A stretch of DNA of 64,000 nucleotides from Zygotorulaspora mrakii (GCF_013402915.1 NC_050719.1:868001-932000), one strand, 5' to 3'. Positions 44,169 through 54,995 are shown, numbered from the stretch's first letter. The notes: generated from the letters alone by a model not told the origin. Numbers and translations are program-made.

Positions 44169-44607
44169 AAGTGTAACCCCATCGATCATTTCCAGAAATG
44201 CGTTGAGAACAAGTGTGCGTAGTAGCCCAGTTGTCAGTGCGAGACTGACATCGTTTGCACAAATCAGAAAGTACTCCTCAGAGCATGAAGATGAGACCTT
44301 CGAAGAATTTACCGCGAGATACGAGAAGGAATTTGATGAGGCATACGATCTTTTTGAAGTTCAAAGAGTCTTGAACAACTGTTTCTCATACGATTTGGTT
44401 CCAGCTCCGGTCGTTGTTGAAAAGGCTCTCAGAGCAGCAAGAAGAGTGAACGATTTGCCAACTGCCATCAGAGTGTTCGAAGCATTGAAATACAAGGTGG
44501 AAAACGATGGGCAATATAACGCATACTTGGACGAATTGAAAGATGTCAGAGAGGAGTTGGGTATCCCATTGAAGGAAGAATTGTTCGATGCACCAGCTGC
44601 TCACTGA
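44146..44607 (+). CDS. COX6: Cytochrome c oxidase subunit VI (Cox6)
   Basis: Nuclear-encoded subunit of mitochondrial complex IV, 153 residues (S. cerevisiae 148). A basic presequence of roughly 40-45 residues (MLSRTLFRSVTPSIISRNALR) precedes the mature SSEHEDETFEEFTARYEKEF. The core FEVQRVLNNCFSYDLVPAPVVVEKALRAARR is typical of the family. The open frame starts at a TTG at 44128, but the ATG at 44146 gives the presequence. It converges on ELF1 (162 bases). Confidence 0.97.
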   Translation: MLSRTLFRSVTPSIISRNALRTSVRSSPVVSARLTSFAQIRKYSSEHEDETFEEFTARYEKEFDEAYDLFEVQRVLNNCFSYDLVPAPVVVEKALRAARRVNDLPTAIRVFEALKYKVENDGQYNAYLDELKDVREELGIPLKEELFDAPAAH

Positions 44608-44769
44608 GTTGTATATTCTATTATGATCCTTCTTCCGACCACGTATTAAAAATTCATGCCTATTGTTATTTATATATTATTATTTATACGACTCTGAGAT
44701 AAAAAAGAAAACACAAAGTAAATATTCATTATTTCGAATAAATCAAAAATAGCCACCCTGATTCACTCC

Positions 44770-45201
44770 CTAGTCCTCGTCGTCACTATCGACAACGGCT
44801 CTTCCGGTTCTCTTGTGCCCTATTCTGTCATCGTCATCGATTTCTTCTTCGTCGCTATCCAGAGTTTCCTGCCTTACGGCGTCTGCATCATCGGAGTCGC
44901 TTTCATAATCACTCGCACTATCGTCGTCGTCATCATCACTTTCGCTTCCACGGCCAGTATTCACTTCCTCCACGGCATCAAACCAATCGCTATACACATC
45001 CACTGGTTGAGATAGTGCATTGATCCTTGTTTGAAACGATTGACCACAAATTTTACACTGCAGCGATCCTATACAGTTTTTCTTATCCAGTGTGCACGAT
45101 ACTGATTTCTCGTGATTACAGAAGAGACAGTTGAACTTTGTATCCAGCTTTAGCACCAATTTTTTGGCTGGTGTTCTCGTTGACTTCTTTCTCTTACCCA
45201 T
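44770..45201 (-). CDS. ELF1: Transcription elongation factor Elf1
   Basis: Small zinc-ribbon elongation factor that travels with RNA polymerase II, 143 residues (S. cerevisiae 145). A basic N-terminus MGKRKKSTR is followed by the zinc ribbon with Cys25, Cys28, Cys49 and Cys52. [20 protein letters not shown] comes next, and a long Asp/Glu/Ser tail (about 86-143) follows. In S. cerevisiae it is YKL160W beside RCN1. It shares a 282-base divergent promoter with CIC1. Confidence 0.97.
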   Translation of the reverse strand: MGKRKKSTRTPAKKLVLKLDTKFNCLFCNHEKSVSCTLDKKNCIGSLQCKICGQSFQTRINALSQPVDVYSDWFDAVEEVNTGRGSESDDDDDDSASDYESDSDDADAVRQETLDSDEEEIDDDDRIGHKRTGRAVVDSDDED

Positions 45202-45357
45202 TTTTGGCTGTTTTCCTTTACTACCTCTCGAATGCTTCCAGAAGCTCTTTGAACCAAATAATCACCCTCTCTTGACCATTCTTGGGTTGTTTGTACTGCT
45301 CTTGATACATTAAATCTGTCAAATGCTTGCTCGTGCGAGTCACTTGTTACGCTACCT

Positions 45358-45368
45358 AAAATTTTTCA
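45358..45368 (+). promoter_or_regulatory. RRPE element of CIC1
   Basis: AAAATTTTTCA matches the ribosomal-RNA-processing element bound by Stb3. A second RRPE-like TGAAAAATTTC follows at 45384-45394. Both lie 90-126 bases upstream of the CIC1 ATG. Confidence 0.7.
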
Positions 45369-45402
45369 GAAATCGCTGCTAGGTGAAAAATTTCAAGCTC
45401 AT

Positions 45403-45410
45403 CTCATCGC
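45403..45410 (-). promoter_or_regulatory. PAC element of CIC1
   Basis: CTCATCGC, the reverse complement of PAC core GCGATGAG (Dot6/Tod6 site), 74-81 bases upstream of CIC1. RRPE followed by PAC is the classic ribosome-biogenesis promoter pair. Confidence 0.72.
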
Positions 45411-45483
45411 ATCTCATTTCATCACATCATCAAATAAGATATTTAAACAAGTGTTCAAGAATTGTATAGCAACAGATTCTAAC

Positions 45484-46716
45484 ATGGCCAAGAAATCACG
45501 CTCAGGGTCTCAGAAATCTACCCCAAGAGGTACTCCTCAAAAGGCCACTCCAAAGGGAACACCAAGAAGTAACTCGAAAGCGTCTCCGAAAACGACGGCG
45601 AACGCCACTTCAAAAGCCACTGCAAAGGCTACCTCCAACGGAACTCCCGTTGGAACTCCAACCAAGAAGAGTAAACCAGTCAAAGCGGTCAAACCTATCT
45701 TGGCAAAGTCGAAGGATTTGGGACCTGTACCTCGAGCAAGAATTCTGCATTCGGTAGAGCAATTGAACAAGTACACCACTACAAAGCAGGAAAATGCCAA
45801 AGAATCCTTGTTAGGTGATGACGTTGAGGAAAAAGATGTTCAACTTATAGTAGTCAACAACAGATCATTCACTGAGTCCAGGAAAAATTTCAAAATCAAG
45901 CTACTCAAAATCAAGCATTCGATCTTCAAGCCTTGGAAAGAAGCAAGTGTAACTTCTACCAAAGATTTTAAGGTTCTATTGATTCTGAAGGACTCGGACA
46001 TCGGCAAAATCTCGGTTGATGACTTTGTTAATGAGGAACTCAACTTTCCCGATGTTGAAATCATTTGCGGCCATGATCTAAAGACCAAGTATAAAGCTTT
46101 TGAAAAGAGAAGAGCACTTGTATCCGAATTTAGCCTAATCTTGGCCGACGATAGCATAATTACCACTTTGCCAAAACTTTTGGGATCAAAGGCTTATGAG
46201 AAAGTCGAAACAACACCAGTAGGGGTCAGGACCCACTCTGATAAAGAATTTTCTAAAAAAACAACACTCAATCAGTTCCAAAAAATATATTATGAGCAGT
46301 TACCGATAAGATTACCAAGAGGTACAACGATGAATGTTCATTTGGGAAGTCTCGAATGGTTCAATTCTCAGGAATTAGCAGATAATGTGGAAATGATTGT
46401 TAAAGATTTAGTCGCCAAATATAAAATTCGTTCCATCTTTATCAAGACGACCAAGTCACCAGTTTTACCACTGTACTATAACCAAGATGTTCTCAACGAA
46501 CTCGTAGAAGTAACGAAGGTAAATGAAACTGAAGAACCGCAAGGGATTGTTGAAATCGACAAAATCAAAGTTCAATTATCCACCTTCGATCAATCTTTGA
46601 TGGAAATTATCGATCCAGAAGAATGGCCAACAGCTTTTGCAAAACAAATTGCGTCAGCAAAGAGAAAAGGTACTGATGATCAAGAACCATCAGCATCGAA
46701 AAAAGCAAAGAATTAA
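45484..46716 (+). CDS. CIC1: 60S ribosome biogenesis factor Cic1/Nsa3
   Basis: Nucleolar pre-60S factor with a ribosomal-protein-L1-like fold, 410 residues (S. cerevisiae 376). The first 80 residues are low-complexity Thr/Ser/Ala/Lys/Pro with repeated TPxGTP and AT(S)KAT units, longer than in yeast. The L1-like domain (about 95-370) includes PRARILHSVEQL and LRGT-type RLPRGTTMNVHLG. A basic tail follows. The frame opens at a GTG at 45451; the first ATG is 45484. Its promoter carries RRPE and PAC. Confidence 0.94.
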   Translation: MAKKSRSGSQKSTPRGTPQKATPKGTPRSNSKASPKTTANATSKATAKATSNGTPVGTPTKKSKPVKAVKPILAKSKDLGPVPRARILHSVEQLNKYTTTKQENAKESLLGDDVEEKDVQLIVVNNRSFTESRKNFKIKLLKIKHSIFKPWKEASVTSTKDFKVLLILKDSDIGKISVDDFVNEELNFPDVEIICGHDLKTKYKAFEKRRALVSEFSLILADDSIITTLPKLLGSKAYEKVETTPVGVRTHSDKEFSKKTTLNQFQKIYYEQLPIRLPRGTTMNVHLGSLEWFNSQELADNVEMIVKDLVAKYKIRSIFIKTTKSPVLPLYYNQDVLNELVEVTKVNETEEPQGIVEIDKIKVQLSTFDQSLMEIIDPEEWPTAFAKQIASAKRKGTDDQEPSASKKAKN

Positions 46717-47073
46717 CATAGCATATGTAAACTTATTATGTATATTACTTTTACTATCTTGGCTTAGCCAATTGATACAATCGCTTTTCCGGTTTTGCAA
46801 AGATGAATGCCATAAACAAGATATTTTTATCTCAGTGTGACAATTTATCAAAACTCATCCATAGCGCTAAGGTGGGTGATTCCCTACTCTTGAATTGATT
46901 TATGTCTCACATGTTGATTGTATTTTTTAGTTTGAGAAATTGCACTGTTGTCGCTTGGTGTTCGCTGCCTTACTTCCTTCTTTCGCTGCAAGACACAAAG
47001 GTAAAAAAGATAGTCAACGTTGGGTTGACTTATCTCGCAAGCTGTATTTACACAAGCTAGCTGAATAAGTCAT
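46717..47073. other. Spacer CIC1 / GCR1_C-like gene
   Basis: 357 bases between tandem genes, expected to hold the CIC1 terminator and the next promoter. No motif or RNA gene recognised. Confidence 0.4.
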
Positions 47074-48054
47074 ATGAGTTTAGAAGAAATTGTAAGTTTC
47101 TTTGAAATTCAAATGGACGATTTGTTTCAAGAATGCATTTCACTAAGAGAAACGGCGTCACAATTTAATGAACAAAAATTCGACACGGTTTCGGTGCATT
47201 CAACAAGTTTCCATGTACTTGAAAAAAGGTTTGAGATGGTTCAAAATCGCCATATAGCACTATACAATGACCTATCTAGCTTGAGACTGATTTTGAATAG
47301 AATGTCGTCAAATGACGTTTCAACCACTGACCACAAATGGAACAAAAATGTGTCCTGGGAGATGCAGTCGCTGACCAGCGGCAACACTTGTAATGATGAA
47401 AATTCAGATGGTACTAGGAACAGCTATCTGAATGGAAGCTCAGATAGTCTTCGAAGTCAATTGAATCGATTTTCAAACGACATTCATATACACCCTCTTC
47501 TATTAAATCAGGACGAGGAGCCCTCGCACAATCAAATTATGCTAATCAACTATCGCACCCAGGAGGCACCAAGAATAGATCTAAAATTATCTGGCTATCT
47601 GCAAAGTCGCTTAAACACTCATTGTACAAAATCTAATGAAAACGACGCATCCGACATCAGCGATTTATACTCTGGCAATGCTTTCGATGGATCAATATGC
47701 GATGCAAAAATAGACAATGGCATCACAAAATCCCCTATTCCCGATTTGCAGATGGATCAATCTCCCAATACCGTGGCAGAACTATATGAACAACTAATAA
47801 CGATTTCCCTGCCAAGGTTGCGTAGCTTCCAAAAGAAATTCGGCAAAGTTCAGGTAAATAAAATTCCTAGCATAAGAACTTTCCAAAGAAGAAAGGCACT
47901 ACTGGTTGAAATTAATAATTTTTCACTCATACACAATAGAACTATTATTGATTCAATAAAATTTTTTGAGAAATATAGATTAGATCGAGAGAAAACAGTA
48001 GCTTGGTTGTACAGCAATATTGATGAGTTACAAGGGCATTTTTTCATGAAATAA
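47074..48054 (+). CDS. Unassigned protein with possible GCR1_C DNA-binding domain
   Basis: 326 residues, no gene name recognised. The N-terminus (about 1-75) is helical and probably coiled coil. The middle (about 80-220) is polar, rich in Ser/Asn/Asp. The last 100 residues resemble the GCR1_C domain of Gcr1, Hot1 and Msn1: TVAELYEQL aligns with TVxDLWxEW, LRSFQKKFG with the conserved YG segment, and SIRTFQRRKALLVEI with FYSRRKxIIxEI. The usual Trp residues are missing, so the match is degenerate. I recall no counterpart between CIC1 and ERC1 in S. cerevisiae. It converges on ERC1 (233 bases). A DNA-binding role is inference. Confidence 0.65.
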   Translation: MSLEEIVSFFEIQMDDLFQECISLRETASQFNEQKFDTVSVHSTSFHVLEKRFEMVQNRHIALYNDLSSLRLILNRMSSNDVSTTDHKWNKNVSWEMQSLTSGNTCNDENSDGTRNSYLNGSSDSLRSQLNRFSNDIHIHPLLLNQDEEPSHNQIMLINYRTQEAPRIDLKLSGYLQSRLNTHCTKSNENDASDISDLYSGNAFDGSICDAKIDNGITKSPIPDLQMDQSPNTVAELYEQLITISLPRLRSFQKKFGKVQVNKIPSIRTFQRRKALLVEINNFSLIHNRTIIDSIKFFEKYRLDREKTVAWLYSNIDELQGHFFMK

Positions 48055-48287
48055 ATAACCTGCAGTTATAAATTTACGCTCCCATTAAATTCTTGGCTCC
48101 TTGTTTCTATCTGGGTATTTTGGATTTTTTATGTTTACCAGAGGATTTTGCCCTTTTTCATTAGGCCATTAAAACTTGCGAAATGAAGTACGTATATTAA
48201 ATAATACAAAATATGAAGAATAATTTTAGATTACAAAATGCAGTAAAAACAATCTGAAAGATCAGAAAATTTGTTGTAAGTTGTAAG

Positions 48288-50162
48288 TTACACTCTTACT
48301 GTTTCAGAGTTACGAGATTTTGCAGCATCAATTATTTCATTCCAATCACAATGAAACACCGCATATCCTTGACAAACGCTCATCACAATCAATGCGCAAG
48401 TTATTCCATACCATAGACCGCCAACACCTAAGTTGAAGTTAAAGGTTAGCAGAACTGCCATTGGTATACCAATCGCATAAAATGCAAACATGTTAATGAA
48501 CCCACCAATTTTTTGTCTGCCTTGACCACGTAAACAGCCTGCAGTAGATGCGTTGAATGCATCAAAAATTTGCATAAATGCCAAAATTGGTAATGCTGAA
48601 GTGACCAGGTCAACTACTTCAGGCTCCGTTGAAAACAATCCAGCTATTTGTTTTCTAAACAAGAAAATTATCAGCATATTCATGGATGAACAGGCAAAGG
48701 ATAACAGCAACGAAAGGGTACATGTTTTAATACAGCTCTGATACAGCGAAGCGCCAATGAAATTTGCAACACGAGTACTGGTGGAGACCGAAATAGAAAA
48801 CGGAACTTGATAGGCTAGAGAAGCAATTGTTGAAATAATCGATTGAGCCCCCAATGCTGAAGGACCCAGGTGTGATGCAAAAATTGTCAGAATTTCGAAT
48901 CCCAAAAATTCAGTTTCAACCATTAATATACCTGGTAATGCCAAATTTATCATTTTTCTCCAGTTTCTAAACACTTGATGAGGCTTGATAACACCATTCC
49001 AGCATTTCAGTGGCTTAACAGCTTGTTTGGTGAATATTGTGTATACGAACAATCCAATTGCCATAAACCAATAGTTTATAGAGACAGAAAGTGGTGCTCC
49101 TAAATATCCAATACCAATTCTTTTGTCCCAAACTAGAAAGTAATTCATAAGGGCATTTAGTGGGGCACATACAAAAAGGACGATTGTGGAAGCATGAAAT
49201 ATACCTTGACATTGCAAGAATCTTTTTCCACATTCAAATAGCACAAAACCTGGAACACCGAATGCTGCAACTTTCAAATAGTTTGCAGCCAATCTACAGA
49301 GCTCAGGCTCAGGAACTAGCCACGACAAAATAGTTTCAGACCATTGAACCCAGATATACATTATGGGCAAAAATGCAAGCATTGTTATAACTGCACATCT
49401 TTGAACAAAAAGACCAACCACATGGTAATTTTTTGCACCATATGCTTGAGAACAAAGTGTATCTAAACAAGTACAAAGACCCTGGATTGCTGCTAAACCA
49501 GTAATATTAGCAGTCATAGAACCCAAAGTAACACCTCCCAATTCTTTTGTACCTAAATGCGAGACAGAAAAAATGGATGCTAGAGACAAAGAGTTCTGTA
49601 AGATAAATGTAAAAATTAAAGGTAACGCATTGCATGCCAAAACCTCACCTTCTCTCCGGTAAGTTGTTGTGATAATTTTGCCATTCTCTAGAGCTTCCTC
49701 CCACGTGTCGACGACTACTTCCGGCTCCGTACTACCGTAGTTATTCGCGGCTGAACTCGTTGTGTCTAAGGTTTCTCGGCCTTGAAGTATATGGTTGTCT
49801 ATGAGTAAATCTCTTTCTTCATCAATCAATTTTTTTGGAAGTGATGCGGCACTCAAAGTGCCGTCCTCCGTAGAGGAACTATGCTCAGTAACAGTTCCGT
49901 TGACTTCTGCCTCCCTCTGCAATGTCCTGGAATTATTGGCATCCAGTAACGACTGGTATTCTTCCGGCCTTCCATGTAGTGCTTTTCCTTTTCTTGTAGC
50001 AGTTCCCTCACCAGCATCATCGCTCTCCTCCTCGAGAGCCGAGTTTCCAATCTCCGATGGAATATAATCAGCAGGTGTGAAAAGACCACCTTTTCCAACA
50101 CTTGTAGAGTACACAATAGAGGAACGTCTGTCCATTGTTGTGTGAGTGAATTGTTTCGTCAT
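48288..50162 (-). CDS. ERC1: MATE-family transporter Erc1
   Basis: Multidrug and toxin extrusion family membrane protein, 624 residues (S. cerevisiae Erc1 581, linked to ethionine resistance and S-adenosylmethionine accumulation). A hydrophilic, Glu/Ser-rich N-terminus of about 180 residues precedes about 12 membrane spans. MatE segments include [30 protein letters not shown] and the second-half repeat [17 protein letters not shown]. The ATG at 50162 is used; an in-frame ATG at codon 10 (50135) is also possible. It is divergent from RRM3. Confidence 0.92.
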   Translation of the reverse strand: MTKQFTHTTMDRRSSIVYSTSVGKGGLFTPADYIPSEIGNSALEEESDDAGEGTATRKGKALHGRPEEYQSLLDANNSRTLQREAEVNGTVTEHSSSTEDGTLSAASLPKKLIDEERDLLIDNHILQGRETLDTTSSAANNYGSTEPEVVVDTWEEALENGKIITTTYRREGEVLACNALPLIFTFILQNSLSLASIFSVSHLGTKELGGVTLGSMTANITGLAAIQGLCTCLDTLCSQAYGAKNYHVVGLFVQRCAVITMLAFLPIMYIWVQWSETILSWLVPEPELCRLAANYLKVAAFGVPGFVLFECGKRFLQCQGIFHASTIVLFVCAPLNALMNYFLVWDKRIGIGYLGAPLSVSINYWFMAIGLFVYTIFTKQAVKPLKCWNGVIKPHQVFRNWRKMINLALPGILMVETEFLGFEILTIFASHLGPSALGAQSIISTIASLAYQVPFSISVSTSTRVANFIGASLYQSCIKTCTLSLLLSFACSSMNMLIIFLFRKQIAGLFSTEPEVVDLVTSALPILAFMQIFDAFNASTAGCLRGQGRQKIGGFINMFAFYAIGIPMAVLLTFNFNLGVGGLWYGITCALIVMSVCQGYAVFHCDWNEIIDAAKSRNSETVRV

Positions 50163-50595
50163 CTTTGAAAAACGCCAATATAAAAACTGTTATGTTCTCA
50201 GCAGAAAACGAGATTCACAACAGATAGTTTTTACTCAGACAGGATCAAACTCAACTATTAAAGAAGAAGTTAGGATGACACTTTCAAATACGATGATGTT
50301 AATGAGCATTTGTGCTAAAAGTATGCAACAATATGTGAAAAAAAAAAGGTATTGAAAAAAGAGAAAAAAAAAGTGTCCGATATGACGAACGCGATGAGCT
50401 TGAAGAGTTACCTACTTTTTCGGACAGCGGCTAAAGAGCTAATGTAATAATAAGATATGAAAAGGTATATACAGACGTGAGAATCTTAAAGAAGAAGGAA
50501 CCTAGCTGCTTTATCGAGTCTAGAAGGTAGTTTCGTTAATAATTGATTTTAAGCAAGCACATTACAGAGTCAATTGTGGTATATCCGGAGGGCAA
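50163..50595. other. Divergent spacer ERC1 / RRM3
   Basis: 433 bases with A-rich runs (50338-50348, 50363-50371) and one ACGCG half-MCB near 50389. No gene seen. Confidence 0.45.
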
Positions 50596-52710
50596 ATGGT
50601 ATTTCACACGGGGACATCAATTAACACGAAAACAAATGGTAAACATGCAAAGAAGAAGCCGGCTGTATTGCGACAGAAGACACTCTCCTCGTACTTTTTT
50701 CAACCAAAGAAGGGTTCTGAATTGGCAACGAAGAGGCAGGCCGCTGTTTCAGACGTCAATGAAGTAATGCAAGTGATAGATCTGGAGAAACCGGACAAGA
50801 AAGAAAAAGGTTGCGTGAGCAAAGCTGGCTCTCTTTTCGATTCCCAAGGATCGTTTGATGAGTGCGACCCTGATGAGGAGTTCAGCCTGCTGACGAATGC
50901 ACCTCAAATTCAGAATTTTAAAAGAGCTACAATCACAAGAACCCCCAGTTTTCAAAAAAGCAATAGCTCGATACATTTCGATAATTTTGACCTCTCAGAG
51001 TCCCCTAAAGAGTTCAGCAGTTTCCCATCCACAACTAGGCAGCAAATAGCCTTCGGAAATAACCCGAATTTAAGTTTCAATGAGAGTGCCCGACCAGCTA
51101 AAAGAGCAACTTCACCAACTGCATTTGCAGGCCTCCGGCTAACGGCCCCCAAAAGGATCAAGCCGATATCACGGAAGTCATCAAATCTCTTGTCCAAGAC
51201 AGAGTCATTTAAACTGACTAAAGAACAAGATAATGTTATTGATATGGTTGTAAAGAGAAAATTTAGCATATTTTATACTGGCTCTGCAGGCACAGGTAAA
51301 TCAGTATTGCTTAAGTCTTTGATCGAGCGGCTGAGAGGACTTTACGGTAGAGATGCTGTTGCGATTACAGCATCTACTGGTCTAGCAGGCACGACGATTG
51401 GCGGAATAACTCTTCATAAGTGGTCTGGGGTAGGACTCGGATTGAAAACAGTAGATCAGTTGGCGACAGCTATTCAGAAACAGCATCAGATTATGTCTGT
51501 TTGGAGGAACACCAAAGTTCTCATTATCGATGAAATATCGATGATTGATGGTGCTTTACTGGACAAATTGGAAACTCTCGCAAGGAAATTGCGCAAGAAT
51601 GAAAAACCATTCGGTGGCATTCAATTGATATTAACAGGTGATTTCTTCCAACTTCCCCCAGTGAAAAAAAGTGTTGATCATCAGCATGAGCCCAGCAAGT
51701 TGCCCATTTTTTGTTTTGAAAGTAAGATGTGGCACAAATGTATTCAAAAAACGATTTTATTGACAAAAGTTTTCAGACAGCAGGACGATGAACTGGTGAA
51801 CATGCTAAACTCAATAAGATTTGGTGAAGTCACACCAGAATTGGTTCGAACAATAAAAGGACTATCAAGAGATATAGAGTACAAAGATGGAATCACACCT
51901 ACAGAACTGTATGCTACAAGAAGAGAAGTTGAAATGTCAAATGCAAGACAGTTGAATTTTCTACCTGGAAAATCGTATCAATTTGAGAGTGTAGACGCTG
52001 CTCCAAAACATTACATGTCTTTGTTGGATTCTTCCGTAATGGTCGAAAAGATCCTGACACTTAAGAACGACGCACAAGTAATGATGCTCAAAAACAAGCC
52101 CGAATCGGAACTAGTCAATGGATCTCTTGGTAGAGTTCTCTTTTTTATTACAGAAAGATTGGAGAGGCTAATGAGAGAACACTATGGCGGAAAAGTAGAT
52201 GAAGATGTTGTCCTTGACATGAGGATTGTTAGCGAAGCAATTGCAAATCCGATAGTTGCTGATTCATTAGAATTGCAGCAGAATCTTCTCTCAAGACCTT
52301 TGTCAAGACACGCAACCATCAGGACTTTGTTAAATCATGCCGTTAAATGTTCTCCAAAGACGCCAGTCTATCCCTATGTTAGATGGGCACTGCCTGATAG
52401 ATTTCATCATGAGCTGATGTTACAGGAGAGGTTTCCAGTGGATATACCCGGTGACAATGCTGGTGTTGAGAGAAATCAACTCCCGCTAATGTTATGCTGG
52501 GCCTTGTCAATACACAAGGCGCAAGGACAAACAATACAAAGGCTAAAAGTTGATCTAAGAAACATTTTCGAAGCGGGCCAAGTATACGTTGCTCTCTCAA
52601 GAGCGGTTTCTAGGGATAATTTACAAGTATTAAACTTCAACCCTAATAGAATCAGAGCCAATGAAAAGGTCAAACTTTTTTATAAAAAGCTTGAAGTATT
52701 GACACCATGA
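50596..52710 (+). CDS. RRM3: Pif1-family 5'-3' DNA helicase Rrm3
   Basis: Rrm3 helps replication forks pass protein-bound sites such as rDNA, tRNA genes and telomeres. The protein is 704 residues (S. cerevisiae 723). A canonical PCNA-binding PIP box QKTLSSYF lies at 27-34. The disordered N-terminus has SLFDSQGSFDECDPDEEF as in yeast. The helicase core includes Walker A GSAGTGKS (229-236), IIDEISM (Walker B), LTGDFFQLPP, and the motif VI region VYVALSRAVSRDNLQV. Synteny (ERC1-RRM3-SLT2) supports RRM3 rather than PIF1. Start is ATG at 50596. Confidence 0.95.
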   Translation: MVFHTGTSINTKTNGKHAKKKPAVLRQKTLSSYFFQPKKGSELATKRQAAVSDVNEVMQVIDLEKPDKKEKGCVSKAGSLFDSQGSFDECDPDEEFSLLTNAPQIQNFKRATITRTPSFQKSNSSIHFDNFDLSESPKEFSSFPSTTRQQIAFGNNPNLSFNESARPAKRATSPTAFAGLRLTAPKRIKPISRKSSNLLSKTESFKLTKEQDNVIDMVVKRKFSIFYTGSAGTGKSVLLKSLIERLRGLYGRDAVAITASTGLAGTTIGGITLHKWSGVGLGLKTVDQLATAIQKQHQIMSVWRNTKVLIIDEISMIDGALLDKLETLARKLRKNEKPFGGIQLILTGDFFQLPPVKKSVDHQHEPSKLPIFCFESKMWHKCIQKTILLTKVFRQQDDELVNMLNSIRFGEVTPELVRTIKGLSRDIEYKDGITPTELYATRREVEMSNARQLNFLPGKSYQFESVDAAPKHYMSLLDSSVMVEKILTLKNDAQVMMLKNKPESELVNGSLGRVLFFITERLERLMREHYGGKVDEDVVLDMRIVSEAIANPIVADSLELQQNLLSRPLSRHATIRTLLNHAVKCSPKTPVYPYVRWALPDRFHHELMLQERFPVDIPGDNAGVERNQLPLMLCWALSIHKAQGQTIQRLKVDLRNIFEAGQVYVALSRAVSRDNLQVLNFNPNRIRANEKVKLFYKKLEVLTP

Positions 52711-53218
52711 GTTGACAAGAACAGCAATAGATCTCTGCCAACTCAAGATTTATTCTGCCTTGGTCACAGGTTGCCCTAAACCACCGCTAAGAAAGTGTAT
52801 CCACTTTCACTGCATGTTGAGCTAAGCGGCGTTGCAGCAGCAACACAAAACATGACTGATTTTCGCTTGCCTTTTATGAGTTACATACATTCCGTCGACA
52901 TTGTTATGTATATTTTCAATGCATGCCGACAATGCAATGCTGTCATTCTGCAAGTAATAGTTCATCAATTGAGAACTAAAAATAGCCCTTGTTCACGGCA
53001 CGCGGCCAATTTTTCCGTGCGCAGTACTGCCGGGCAGGCGAACGAATAGAAAGAGCTGAGTAAAATGATCTCGAAAACGACGATAATCAATTCAGCAAAA
53101 TTGATCATATATAAGCTAAAGAACATACAACGTTCTTTTTAGGTACTACGTGACCGCATTGCGAGTCTTTTGAGGGAGGGAATTTATTTGGCAGAGCCGT
53201 TTATCTCGTTTGTGCGCG
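52711..53218. other. Spacer RRM3 / SLT2
   Basis: 508 bases containing the Rlm1 site at 52976-52985 and a TATA-like ATATATAAG near 53107. Otherwise no gene or RNA seen. Confidence 0.5.
52976..52985 (+). promoter_or_regulatory. Rlm1 (MADS-box) site of SLT2
   Basis: CTAAAAATAG is a perfect match to the Rlm1 consensus CTA(A/T)4TAG, 234 bases upstream of the SLT2 ATG. Rlm1 is activated by Slt2, so this implies positive feedback. Confidence 0.75.
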
Positions 53219-54721
53219 ATGTGTGATAAGATTGAAAGACATACATTTAAGGTTTTTAACCAAGATTTCACGGTTGATAAACGGTTCCAACTGATCAAAG
53301 AGATCGGTCATGGTGCTTATGGTGTCGTGTGCTCGGCGAGATTCACGGAAGCGGCTGAAGATACCACTGTCGCCATCAAAAAGGTGACAAACATCTTCTC
53401 AAAGACATTGTTGTGCAAAAGATCTCTTCGTGAATTGAAATTGCTCAGGCATTTTAGAGGACATAAAAATATCACATGTCTTTACGATATGGACATCGTT
53501 TTTTATCCGGATGGTACTTTTGCGGGCTTGTATTTGTACGAAGAATTGATGGAGTGTGACATGCATCAAATTATAAAATCGGAGCAGCCCCTGACCGATG
53601 CTCATTATCAGAGTTTTGTTTATCAGATTCTATGTGGCCTCAAGTATATTCATTCTGCAGATGTTTTGCATCGTGATTTGAAACCCGGTAACTTACTGGT
53701 CAATGCAGATTGCCAACTAAAGATATGTGATTTTGGCCTAGCTAGAGGCTTCTCAGAAAACCCAGTAGAAAACAACCAGTTCCTTACTGAATATGTCGCA
53801 ACAAGATGGTATCGTGCACCTGAAATAATGCTAAGTTATCAAGGATACACTAAAGCCATAGACGTTTGGTCCACAGGCTGTATATTAGCCGAATTCTTAG
53901 GTGGTAAACCAATTTTCAAAGGTAAAGATTACGTCAATCAATTGAATCGAATATTGCAAGTTCTTGGAATACCACCCGATGAAACTTTGAAAAGAATAGG
54001 TTCTAAAAATGTGCAGGATTATATTCATCAGCTAGGTTTTATTCCAAAAGTGCCGTTCAGTGATATTTACCCACAGGCTAACCCACAGGCTCTCGACTTG
54101 CTGGAGAAAATGCTAGCTTTTGATCCTCAAAATAGAATTACAGTAGAGCAAGCGCTCCAACATCCATATCTATCTATATGGCACGATCCAGCTGATGAGC
54201 CTGTTTGTAACGAAAAATTTGAATTTAGCTTCGAAAGCGTCAATGAAATGGAAGAATTGAAACGAATGGTTATAGAAGAAGTTCAAGACTTCAGACAATA
54301 TGTAAGACAACCACTCCTAGAGGAACAAGAAATGCAACAACAGGAACAATTACAGCAACTGGAACAACACGATTTACAACAACAGGAGCAAGATTTACAG
54401 CCGGCGCATAATCAATTGCAAAAAAATGAATCAGCAGGAAGTGCGGAACTGACTGATGGTGACTTCACGCAACAAATGATGTCTCTTCAACCCAGCAGTG
54501 GATTCTCCTCCCAATTGCCAGATTCCTTTGTAGGTATAGATTCTCGTGACTTACCTGGGCATGATACTGACTTCCCTCCAAGACCCCAAGAAAACCTTTT
54601 GGCCTCACCAATTGCATTTAAAGCTGACGGGACTATGGCCAGTGCATCACAGGGAGAATATGGTGATTTCCTTGACTTAGAGAAAGAATTGGAATTCGGC
54701 CTAGACAGGAAGTATCTGTAG
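53219..54721 (+). CDS. SLT2: Cell wall integrity MAP kinase Slt2/Mpk1
   Basis: Terminal MAP kinase of the Pkc1 cell wall integrity pathway, 500 residues (S. cerevisiae 484). Catalytic elements: GHGAYG, AIKK with K54, HRDLKPGN (151-158), DFGLAR, and the dual-phosphorylation loop TEY (190-192), the same numbering as in yeast. A Gln-rich tract (about 375-402) and the conserved tail [11 protein letters not shown] / [14 protein letters not shown] follow. A TTG-initiated extension (53210) was rejected in favour of the ATG at 53219, which gives [17 protein letters not shown]. It represents both SLT2 and its chromosome XI paralogue KDX1; the TEY is SLT2-like. Confidence 0.98.
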   Translation: MCDKIERHTFKVFNQDFTVDKRFQLIKEIGHGAYGVVCSARFTEAAEDTTVAIKKVTNIFSKTLLCKRSLRELKLLRHFRGHKNITCLYDMDIVFYPDGTFAGLYLYEELMECDMHQIIKSEQPLTDAHYQSFVYQILCGLKYIHSADVLHRDLKPGNLLVNADCQLKICDFGLARGFSENPVENNQFLTEYVATRWYRAPEIMLSYQGYTKAIDVWSTGCILAEFLGGKPIFKGKDYVNQLNRILQVLGIPPDETLKRIGSKNVQDYIHQLGFIPKVPFSDIYPQANPQALDLLEKMLAFDPQNRITVEQALQHPYLSIWHDPADEPVCNEKFEFSFESVNEMEELKRMVIEEVQDFRQYVRQPLLEEQEMQQQEQLQQLEQHDLQQQEQDLQPAHNQLQKNESAGSAELTDGDFTQQMMSLQPSSGFSSQLPDSFVGIDSRDLPGHDTDFPPRPQENLLASPIAFKADGTMASASQGEYGDFLDLEKELEFGLDRKYL

Positions 54722-54995
54722 TTATATATCACTACCTGCCTAACGCAATTAATTATACGCCTATTGCACAGATCCTGCTTACTAAAAATTATCATTTACC
54801 TATCTTGTTTCCTAGTTTTCAGTCATGTAGATTCTTTTTTTTTTAATTGACTAATAGTTGCAATCAGTCACAGGCTGTTTGATATTTTACAGGAAAAACA
54901 TTACAGGAAGCTTTCATCACTATTTAAAGAGATCGTCATTGGGGGGAATGATCGGGATAATAGAAATCCAAGAACCAAAGCCCTATTAGAATAAA

